Shown here piece by piece: positions 15,963-38,500 of a stretch of 64,000 nt of DNA. Source of the stretch: Rhodococcus yananensis (lineage in GTDB: Bacteria; Actinomycetota; Actinomycetes; Mycobacteriales; Mycobacteriaceae); contig NZ_JAIYEP010000007.1 in the NCBI RefSeq assembly GCF_020515525.1, positions 1 through 64,000 on the forward strand. Direction: 5' to 3'. Within the stretch, counting starts at the first letter, position 1; each line of letters opens with the position of its first letter. Below the pieces are notes generated by a model. It worked only from the letters and a program-made list of their open reading frames with translations. It had not been told where the DNA came from and did not search any database. The translations under genes and the position numbers were made by a program.

Positions 15963-17222
15963 CTACGCGGCGACCTCGCCGAGCGGGGAGTGTTCGCGCT
16001 CGTCGAGAGTGCGCAGGCTCTTCAGCACGACGGCGAGCACCGCGGTGACCACCAGGCCCGCGAGTCCGTACACGGCGAGTGCCGCCGACATGGGCACGAC
16101 CGCCGCGACCGCGGCGGCGACGAGTGCGCCCACCGAAGCGCCGGCGGTGACCTGCGCCGACCACACCGCGGCGATCCTGCCCCGGTATTCGTCGGGAGTG
16201 TGCATCTGCACGGTCGCGAACCGGACGATGTCGGAGAGCGAGTCACCGAAGCCGTGTGCCGCCAGACCGATCAGGGCGACGACGAGCATCCCGGTCGCGC
16301 CCGCACCGACGAGACCCGCCGCCGACACGGTCATGAGTACGAGGACGACCCGGCCCGACCACCGGATCGACCCCGTCCATCCGCTGGTCATGGATCCGAG
16401 CACCGCACCGACCGCCGGCGCGGTGTACAGCAACCCGATCACCGACGGCCCGGCACCGAGCACCTCGTCGGCGAAGGCGGGGATCAGGACAGCCCACCCG
16501 GACAACAGCATCGCGACGAATCCCGCGACGAGCACACCGCCGACGATCCGGTTGCGGATCGCGAACCCGAACCCGCTCACCACCGATTCGAACGGCGACT
16601 CGTCGACGGCTCCCGTCGGTGGCAGCGGTGGCAGCCGCGTGATGCAGAAGGTGGTGACCGCGGTCGCCCCGGCCGCCAGCAGGTAGGCGGACTCCACTCC
16701 TCCGACGGCGATGACGACGCCACCGAGGGCCGGACCGACCATCGCACCGAGGTCCGCGGTCAGAGCCATGAGCGCACCGGCCGCGGCGAGTTTGTCGCGT
16801 GGAACCAGGCTGGGCGTGACGGCCATCAATGCCGTCGCGGAGATCCCGCCGGCGATACCGTCGACCACCGCCACCGCGTAGATCACCCACAGTTGCGGTT
16901 CGGGCAGGAACGCGTTGCCGGCGAGCACCGCGAAGGCGATGCCCGCGGTACCGCGGGCCAGTGCGATCACCGTGCGGCGATCGAACCGGTCCGCGAGCAC
17001 TCCGCCGACGAAGGTCGCGGCGAAAGTGGTGATACCGAGCACGGTCGAGACTGCCGCGACGTGAGCGGTGGACCCGGTGACCCCGTACACCTGCACCGGA
17101 ACCGCGACGATGAGGAAGCCGAGGCCGAGCAGCGACACCACACGGGCGACGAACAGGTACCGGAATTCGCGACCGGTGCGCAGCGGTTCGACGTCGATGA
17201 TCAGCTTGTCGAGGAGTGCCAC
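15963..17222 (-). CDS. entS: EntS-like MFS siderophore exporter
   Basis: A 419-residue MFS permease with 10-12 membrane segments. The N-terminus FRYLFVARVVSLLGLGFL then VAVPVQVYGVTGST closely follows the pattern of enterobactin exporter EntS, and GGVLADRFDRRTVI is the MFS loop motif. EntS exports newly made catecholate siderophore across the cytoplasmic membrane. The GTG start lies ten bases after the aryl carrier protein stop, so it appears to be the last gene of the binding protein-NRPS1-carrier protein unit and probably shares its iron control. Confidence 0.88.
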   Translation of the reverse strand: MALLDKLIIDVEPLRTGREFRYLFVARVVSLLGLGFLIVAVPVQVYGVTGSTAHVAAVSTVLGITTFAATFVGGVLADRFDRRTVIALARGTAGIAFAVLAGNAFLPEPQLWVIYAVAVVDGIAGGISATALMAVTPSLVPRDKLAAAGALMALTADLGAMVGPALGGVVIAVGGVESAYLLAAGATAVTTFCITRLPPLPPTGAVDESPFESVVSGFGFAIRNRIVGGVLVAGFVAMLLSGWAVLIPAFADEVLGAGPSVIGLLYTAPAVGAVLGSMTSGWTGSIRWSGRVVLVLMTVSAAGLVGAGATGMLVVALIGLAAHGFGDSLSDIVRFATVQMHTPDEYRGRIAAVWSAQVTAGASVGALVAAAVAAVVPMSAALAVYGLAGLVVTAVLAVVLKSLRTLDEREHSPLGEVAA

Positions 17223-17232
17223 GGGGATCCGT

Positions 17233-17454
17233 TCACTGCCGGGCGAGCAGCGTGCACCACTGCTCGAGGTCGGGTTCGGAGGCCAGCGACACGAAGTCGA
17301 CGTCCGCCCCGCTGTCGCGCCACAGTTCCACGAGGGCCATCAACCGCAGCGAGTCGAGGCCCTGGTCGACGAGGCTGACCGTCGGGTCGAGTTCGTCCCG
17401 ATCCACCTCGAGGATCCGGGCGATATCGGACAGGATGGTTTCACGTTCGAGCAT
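17233..17454 (-). CDS. Free-standing aryl carrier protein (EntB C-terminal domain type)
   Basis: A 73-residue four-helix carrier protein. The phosphopantetheine serine lies in DQGLDSLRLMALVELW, and DVDFVSLASEPDLEQW matches the end of the aryl carrier domain of EntB. It would be loaded with 2,3-dihydroxybenzoate by the EntE homologue and present it to the starter condensation domain of NRPS2. Start at the ATG with GAGGAG six bases upstream; another ATG two codons earlier is too close to that site. The isochorismatase domain normally fused N-terminal in EntB/DhbB is absent. It is 14 bases downstream of NRPS1. An MbtH protein was considered and excluded. Confidence 0.88.
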   Translation of the reverse strand: MLERETILSDIARILEVDRDELDPTVSLVDQGLDSLRLMALVELWRDSGADVDFVSLASEPDLEQWCTLLARQ

Positions 17455-17468
17455 GTTCATCTCCTCTA

Positions 17469-31313
<13,845 letters not shown>

Positions 31314-31349
31314 GGCTTCTTTCGTGGGAGAGGTTCGGAGCGAACACGT

Positions 31350-31389
31350 CGGGCACGGCCCCGAGTCGGGAATCTCGGAGCCGTGCCCG
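31350..31389 (-). terminator. Long hairpin between the binding protein and NRPS1 genes
   Basis: CGGGCACGGC (31350-31359) pairs perfectly with GCCGTGCCCG (31380-31389), and CCGAG/CTCGG extends the stem inside. There is no run of Us after it on either strand. Sitting between the lipoprotein stop and the NRPS1 start on the same strand, it may be a partial terminator that lets the abundant binding protein be made in excess of the giant synthetase, or an mRNA stabiliser. Confidence 0.6.
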
Positions 31390-31434
31390 TCGTGGAGTCA
31401 CCGCCGGTGAACTCGGATCACGTGCGTGATCGGA

Positions 31435-32451
31435 TCACTGCGCCGGCTGGTTCGCCGGCAGCTGTTCGAGTCCGGCGTCGATCGAGTCGAGCGCGAGCAG
31501 CGCCGTCTCGTAGGTGGCCGCGTTGGCGTGCTGGATACCGAGCACGTTCCCGGCCTGGACGGCGGGCAGGTTCTGCCACAGCGGGGAGTCGAACACCGCC
31601 TGCATCTCGGCGGGAATGGAGCCGTCGGCCTCGACACCGTAGATGATCACGTCGGCGTCGGCGAGGTTCTCGGGCATACGCTCGAGCGACAGGTACTCAC
31701 CGTGGACGTCCTCCGGATCGGCCGGCTCACCCGGGAAATCGAAGCCGAGGTCGTCGAACAGGTTCGTGGTGTACGACGACGCGTACTCGCGGAAGAACTC
31801 ACCGGGTTCGATGCCGCACACGCTGCACAGACCCGCGAAGCTCAGGCCGCCGAAGGTGTCGGCGTACTTCTCGGAGATCTCGGCGGCGCGCGCCTCGTAC
31901 TGCGCCTTGAACTCGCCGTAGTTGTCCGAGACACCTGCGGCGTCGGCGTACTGCTCGCCGAGTTCACGCCACTGGCCGGGGTCGGTGGGGCCGAGGAACA
32001 CGACCGGGGCGAGTGCCTCCAGCTTGGCCATGTCGAGTTCCTCCTGCGCCCGGGCAGGAACACCCATGATGATCAGGTCGGGGTCGGCGGCGGTGACGGC
32101 CTCGTAGTCGAGTTCGGCGACCGCCGCGTCCGGCGCGACCTTCGGCAGCGCCTCGTAGGCGGCGAGGGTCTCGTCGTCCATGTTGTCGATCTCGCGGGTC
32201 CACTCGCACACCGCAGCGAGGTTCGCATCGGCCTGGATGAGCGGGAAGGCCGCGTACCCGCACGCGACGATGCGCTGCGGATCGACCGGGATCTCGATCG
32301 TCCCGTTCTGGGCTTCGAAGCTGCGCAGCGCCACCTCGGTGCCGGCGCCCTCGTCGGTGTCGCTGCTGCACCCCGCCAATCCGGCGGTCAGCACGGCCGC
32401 CGCACCCAGTACCAGAGCGCTGCGCGCCCCGCGGCGTTCCAGGAACCCCAT
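31435..32451 (-). CDS. Ferric-siderophore substrate-binding lipoprotein
   Basis: A 338-residue periplasmic-binding (FhuD/FepB, class III) lipoprotein. The N-terminal signal ends in lipobox LAGC, so the mature protein is anchored at Cys28. Seen: IPVDPQRIVACGYAAFPL, DPDLIIMG and a conserved C-terminal helix region. It would capture the loaded siderophore and hand it to an ABC permease, which is not in this window. Start ATG has AGGAG about nine bases upstream. An iron box lies 52 bases upstream, and NRPS1 follows after a hairpin. Confidence 0.93.
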   Translation of the reverse strand: MGFLERRGARSALVLGAAAVLTAGLAGCSSDTDEGAGTEVALRSFEAQNGTIEIPVDPQRIVACGYAAFPLIQADANLAAVCEWTREIDNMDDETLAAYEALPKVAPDAAVAELDYEAVTAADPDLIIMGVPARAQEELDMAKLEALAPVVFLGPTDPGQWRELGEQYADAAGVSDNYGEFKAQYEARAAEISEKYADTFGGLSFAGLCSVCGIEPGEFFREYASSYTTNLFDDLGFDFPGEPADPEDVHGEYLSLERMPENLADADVIIYGVEADGSIPAEMQAVFDSPLWQNLPAVQAGNVLGIQHANAATYETALLALDSIDAGLEQLPANQPAQ

Positions 32452-32502
32452 TGTGTTTCTCCTAGTGTGGTCTCGTTCGCCGGGCGCTGTCCACCCGACG
32501 CG

Positions 32503-32521
32503 TTCGGTTAGGCTAACCGAT
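32503..32521. promoter_or_regulatory. IdeR/DmdR-type iron box upstream of the binding protein
   Basis: The core GGTTAGGCTAACC (32506-32518) is a perfect dyad and the 19-base window matches 16 positions of the actinobacterial iron box TTAGGTTAGGCTAACCTAA. It lies between NRPS2 and the binding lipoprotein and should repress the lipoprotein-NRPS1-carrier protein-exporter unit when Fe(II) is abundant. Confidence 0.9.
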
Positions 32522-32546
32522 CATCCAATCGCGTCGAGCGCCCGAT

Positions 32547-35500
32547 TCACCCGAATTCGAGCGAGAACTCGTCGATCTCCGACTGGTCCAGATCCGTCAG
32601 CGTCAGGTCCGAGGGGGTGAATCCGCCCGCCCCGTCGACCTCGGCGTGACCCGCCAGCGCACCGAGGGCACCGACCCAGTACTCGGCCAGCGTCGCGACG
32701 AGTTGTTCCGACACGAGCCCCGGGCTGTATCCGAACGTGCCGCGCAGCACCGGGCCCTCGGAAGTGTCCTCGGTGAGGACACCGATCTCGACGGCATGCG
32801 AGACCGGCATGGCGGGTTCGGTGGCGCCGGACATCGCCGCCGCCTCCGGGGCACCCGACCACGGGCCGCCGTCGCTCTCCCCCAGCGTGAAGCGGCCCAG
32901 GTAGTTGAAGCCGATCTCCGGCGCCGCCGCCACCGCGAGGTCCCGTCCGCGATCGGGGTCCAGATGCCGCAGCATCCCGAATCCGATTCCGTTGTCGGGG
33001 ATCTCACGGAGCTGTTCCTTGATCCGCTTGAGCGCCTCACCGGCGACGTCGGAACCCGCGAAAGCACCCTCGACGTCGAGACCCGTGACGTCGAGACGAA
33101 CGGGATACATCGTCGTGAACCAGCCCACCGTGCGTGAGAGGTCCGCGCCGTCGACCACCTGTTCCTCGCGTCCGTGCCCTTCCAGATCCACGACGAGGGC
33201 GCCGCTGCCGCGCGCCCTCGAGGTCGCCAGGGCGAGAGCGGTGAGCAGCACGTCGTCGATCCGCGCGTGGAACCGCTCGGGAACGGTGGTGAGCAGCGCG
33301 TCGGTGACCGCCGACGGAACCTCCACGTGGACGACGGCGGTACCCGACATCGTGTCCCGACTCGGATCGATCGCGCGGGCCGCCACCGAGACCCGGCCGT
33401 GCGGTGCGGTCATCCGCTGCCAGAGCGCCGCCTCGGCCCGCCGGGTGGGCACCGCGTCGAGCAGACCCTTCGCCCACGCCCGCAGCGGCGTCCCCGATCG
33501 CACCAGTGCCCGGCCGGCCACCGCGTCGACGAGATCGGGCACCAGGATCCGCCAGGACACACCGTCGACGACGAGGTGGTGCACGGCGATCAGGATGCGG
33601 CCCTCCCGGCCCGGACCGGCATCGAAGAACACCACCTGCACGAGCACACCCGCACTCGGCGCGAGCCGGCCGTACGCGTCCTGCGTCGCGGCTCCGATCA
33701 CCGCCGACAGGTCGCCGACCCCCGCCACATCGACGACCGTGATCACATCGGCCGCCCGGACGGCACCCACCGGCGACACCTCGAGCGCACGGGCGTGCCC
33801 GTCGAACACCGAGCGCAACGCGTCGTGCACGTCCAGCAGCGCCTGCACGGCATCGGTGAGCGTCGCGACGGTCAGGCCCGCGGGAGTGCGGAGCAGGCGG
33901 GACTGCGCGTACCTGTCGTACGGGCCGCCCCGGTCGAGCATGTCGTGCACGATCGGTGTGGCGGGCACCGTGCCCGACGCCGCGGCCGCATCCACCGCAC
34001 CGGCCACCGCACCGACCTCGGCGACCCGACGCAGGCCCGCAGCGGTCCGGTGTTCGAACACGTGCCGGGCAGTGAACCGCAGCCCTGCCGCACGCGCCTT
34101 CGACACCAGCTGGATCGAGACGATCGAATCCCCACCGAGCGCGAAGAAGTCGTCGTCGGGCCCGACCGTGTGGAGACCGAGCACCGCGGCGATCACCGCG
34201 CACAACCGACGCTCGGTGTCGTCGACCGGTGGGCGTGCGGCCGCCGTGGGCGCGAACACCGGCGCGGGCAGCGCATTGCGATCGATCTTGCCGTTCGCGG
34301 TGACGGGGAACGCGTCGAGCACCACGATCGCCGCGGGCACCATGTGCTCGGGCAGTCGGGCGGCGACGCACCCGCGCAGTTCGTCGGTGTCGACGACCGC
34401 GTCCGGCTCGGCGACGACATAACCCACGAGTCGAGTGCGACCGGGTTCGTCCTCGCGGGCGATCACGACGACACCCGCGACCGTCGGGTGCGCGGCCAGC
34501 ACCGCTTCGATCTCACCCGGTTCGACACGGAAGCCGCGGATCTTGACCTGATCGTCACTACGTCCGAGATACTCGAGCACGGGATCCGCTCCCGCCCAGC
34601 GCACCACGTCGCCGGTGCGGTACAGCCGCGCGCCCGGTCGACCGAACGGGTCCGCGACGAACCGGCCCGAACTCATACCCGGCCGGCCCAGATACCCCCG
34701 CGTGACGTGCGGGCCACCGATGTACAGTTCACCGGCCACACCCGGCGGCACCGGACGGAGCCGACGATCGAGCACCAGGGCACGCCCACCCTCGATGGGT
34801 ACACCGATGTGCGGACCGGTGTCCGCGGTCAGGACCGACCCGGCGGAGTCGACGGTGCACTCCGTGGGCCCGTACATGTTGACCGCGTGCAGATCCGGGG
34901 CGGTGGCCAAGGTCGACCACAACTCCGCCGGAACCGCCTCGCCGCCGAGCGCAATGATCGCCGGGCGATGGGCCGCACCGGGATCGAGCAGTCCGTGCGC
35001 GACCAACTGCGTCATCAACACCGGCCCGCAGTCCAACCCGTCGATCCGCCGGTCGCGTACGTACGCGACGATCGCCTCCGCGTCGGCGAGCAGGTCCTCG
35101 GCGAGAACGTGGACGGCATGACCACCGAGCATCGCCAGCAGCGGATCCATCGACGAGTCGAACGTGAACGTGTAGCTGAGCAGCACCGAGCGTCGGGTGA
35201 CGGTGGGATCGCCGAACGTCCGCGTGCGTACGGTCTCCCACAGGTTCACCACACCGCGATGCGGGACCACCACGCCTTTCGGGGTACCGGTCGAACCCGA
35301 CGTGTAGACGACGTACGCGGCGTTGTCGGTGCGGGCGGGCGAACGCACGTCCGTGTCGGCGAGCGGACCACCCGGATACCGCTGCGCGTCGGCGATCGCG
35401 GCGGGGTCCAGCACGACCGTCGCGGCGGCGTCGCGCAGCATGAACTCGATCCGGTCGTCCGGATGGTTCGGATCGATCGCGAGGTATGCGCCACCGGCCT

Positions 35501-38500
35501 TCCACACACCCAGGATCGCGGCCACCACCACACCGTCACGTGGGAGCATCAGGGCCACCACGGATTCGGCCCCCACTCCCCGATCGACGAGGTAGCGCGC
35601 GATGCGGTTGGACCACACGTCGAGTTCGGTGAAGGTCGTCGTCGCGGTCGGCGACACCATCGCGAGATCGTGCGGCGTCGACGCCACCGACCGCGCGAAC
35701 AAGCCGTGGAGCGTGTCCGGGAGATCCGCCAGCGGCGCCACGGCCGCACCCGGCCGGCCCGCACACAGCCATGCACGCTCGTCGTCGCCGAGCAGATCCA
35801 GGCGGGCCACCCGGCGCTCCGGATCGCCGGCGAGCGCGGCGAACGCCCGGACGACGCGCCCCGCGAACGCCGCGGCCGTCGACTCGTCGTACAACTCCCG
35901 CGCGTATTCGACACGCACACGCAGACTTCCGCCGGGTGCTTCGATCACGTCGAAGCTCAGGTCGAACATCGCGGTGTCGTTGGACACGAACGACACCGAC
36001 GGAGCGAGATCGGCGAACGCGGTGAGCGCCGGCGGGCTCTGGTACTGGACCATCACCTGGAACAGCGGATGCCGGGCGGCGCTGCGTTCGGGGTTGAGCG
36101 CGTCGACCACCCGGTCGAACGACACGTCCTGATTCGCGTACGCGGCGAGGTCGGAATCCCTGATGCGCCCGAGCAGTTCACGCACGGTCGGGTCGCCGGT
36201 CAGGTCGGTGCGCAGGACCACCATGTTGACGAAGAAGCCGACGAGGTCGTCGAGTTCGGGTGCGGGCCGGCCCGCGGTCGGGGAGCCGAGCGGGATGTCG
36301 TCACCGGCACCGCTGTGCGACAGGGCCAGGGCGACCGCGGCATGGACCATCATGAACATCGTCGTGCCGGTGTCCCGACCGGTCGCGCGGACCGCATCGG
36401 CCAGGCGCGCCGGAACGGTGTGCTCGACGCTGCCGCCCGCATACGAGGCGACCGTGGGACGCGGCCGGTCGGTGACGAGGTCGAGTTCCGTCGGCAACCC
36501 GGCCAGCCGATCACGCCAGAACGCCACCTGCCGTGCCGCCAGACTGTTCTCGTCGTCCAGTTCGCCGAGCAGTGTGCGCTGCCAGATCGCGAAGTCCGCG
36601 TACTGCACGGGCAACGGCTCGGGTGTGTACGGTGCGTCTCCGGTGCGCGCGGCGTAGAAGCCACCGAGATCGCGCATGAGCAGCGGAGTCGACAACTCGT
36701 CGCTCGCCACGTGGTGGGCGAGCAGCAGCAGCACGCTCTCGTCGGGGCCGAGCGTCAGCAACCGGACCCGCAGGGGAACCTCGTGTTCGAGGTCGAATCC
36801 GTGCCGGGCCTGCGCCACCAACTCGGCGTCGAGGGTGTCCTCGGTGACCGGTACCACCGCGAACGGTGTCTCGGGACCACCGGGAGCCCCGGGTACGTCG
36901 AGGACCCGCTGCATCCCGGTGCCGTCGCGGTCGAGGAGGACGGTGCGCAGGCTCTCGTGCCGGGTCAGCACGTCACCGACGGCCCTGCGCAGCGCGTCGT
37001 GGTCGAGGGCGCCGTGCAATCGTACGGTGACCGGGACGTTGTAGGTCGGGCTCGGCCCCTCCATCGCGAACAGGAACCACAGCCGTTGCTGGGCGTGCGA
37101 CAGCGGCGCGAGGTCGCCGCGGCGCTGCGGGACGAGCAGCGGCCGATCGACGGTGCCCTCCGCGTCGGCGCACGCGGCAGCCAGATCCGCCACCACCGGA
37201 TGGTCGAACACGGTGCGGATGGTCGGTTCCACTCCGAGTTCGTTCCGGATCCGGGCGAGCAGTTTCGCGGCGGACAGCGAATGTCCACCGAGCGCGAAGA
37301 AGTCGTCGTCGGCGCCGACGGAGTCGAGTCCGAGGATGTCGGCGTAGATGCCGCACAGCGCCCGTTCGAGTTCGGTCTCCGGGGCCCGCGACGATACGAG
37401 CGCCGCAAAATCGGGGGCGGGAAGTGCCCTGCGGTCGAGCTTGCCGTTGGCGGTCAGCGGCAACTCGTCGAGGGCGACGATCGCCGACGGCACCATGTAG
37501 CCGGGCAACCATTCACCGAGCAGGGTCCGCGCGACCGCCGGTTCCGGAACGTCGTCGCCGACGAGATACGCGACGAGCCGCGCGATTCCGGATGCGTCGG
37601 TGCGCGCCACGGTCACCGCGCGGGCGACCCCGGGCAGACGCAGCAACGCCGTGTCGACCTCACCGAGTTCGATGCGGAATCCGCGCACCTTGACCTGGCC
37701 GTCACCGCGTCCGCGGTACACGATGCGTCCGTCCCCGGTCCACAGCCCGCGGTCGCCGGTACGGTACAGGCGGGCGTGGGCGGTCTCTCCCCCGGCGAAC
37801 GGATTCGCGACGAAGCGCGACGCGGTGGCGGCCGGTGCACCCAGATACCCCCGGACCACACCGGGACCGGACAGGTACAGCTCTCCCTCCACCCCCGGAG
37901 GAACCGGCGCGAGACCGCTGTCGAGGATGTGTGCGCGCAGGTTCGCGACGGGCCGCCCCACGACGGGTGTGTCGGAGTCGCGGACGTCCGCGACGAGCGA
38001 ATCGACGGTGCATTCGGTGGGTCCGTAGAAGTTGAACGCGGCACCGTGGCGGGTGCGCAACTCCTGCCAGAGACGCTCGGTCACCGCGTCACCGCCGAAC
38101 CCGACTGTCGGGACGGATGCCGCGGGCAGCAGTTCGTCGTCGAGGATCTGTTCGAGCTGGGCGGGCGACAACTCCACGAAGTCCCAGTTCTCGCGCGCGG
38201 CCTGCGCCGCGAGCAGTGTTGCATCGCGCTGGGCGACCTCGTCGACGATGTGCACGGTGTGACCGGCGAGCATCCACAACTGCGGCTGCCAGGATGCATC
38301 GAACGCGAACGACCACGCGTGGCCGACGTGCAGGTGGTCTCGGCCGGATTCGTGCGCGGCCCGCGAGTACACCTGCGCGCGGTGACTGTGGAACAGGTGG
38401 ACCAGGCCGCGATGCGGCACGAGCACCCCCTTGGGGCGGCCCGTCGATCCGGACGTGTGGATGACGTACGCGGTCGAGTCCGGAGTCGTCACGAGCCCGC

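Noticed and set aside
15720-17378. 552-codon + strand frame opposite the EntS-like exporter
   Set aside because: Antisense shadow; the opposite strand encodes a clear membrane transporter, while this frame is hydrophilic and repetitive.
17233-17454. Small gene after NRPS1 as an MbtH-like protein
   Set aside because: It has a phosphopantetheine serine motif (GLDSLRLM) and matches the EntB aryl carrier domain end to end.
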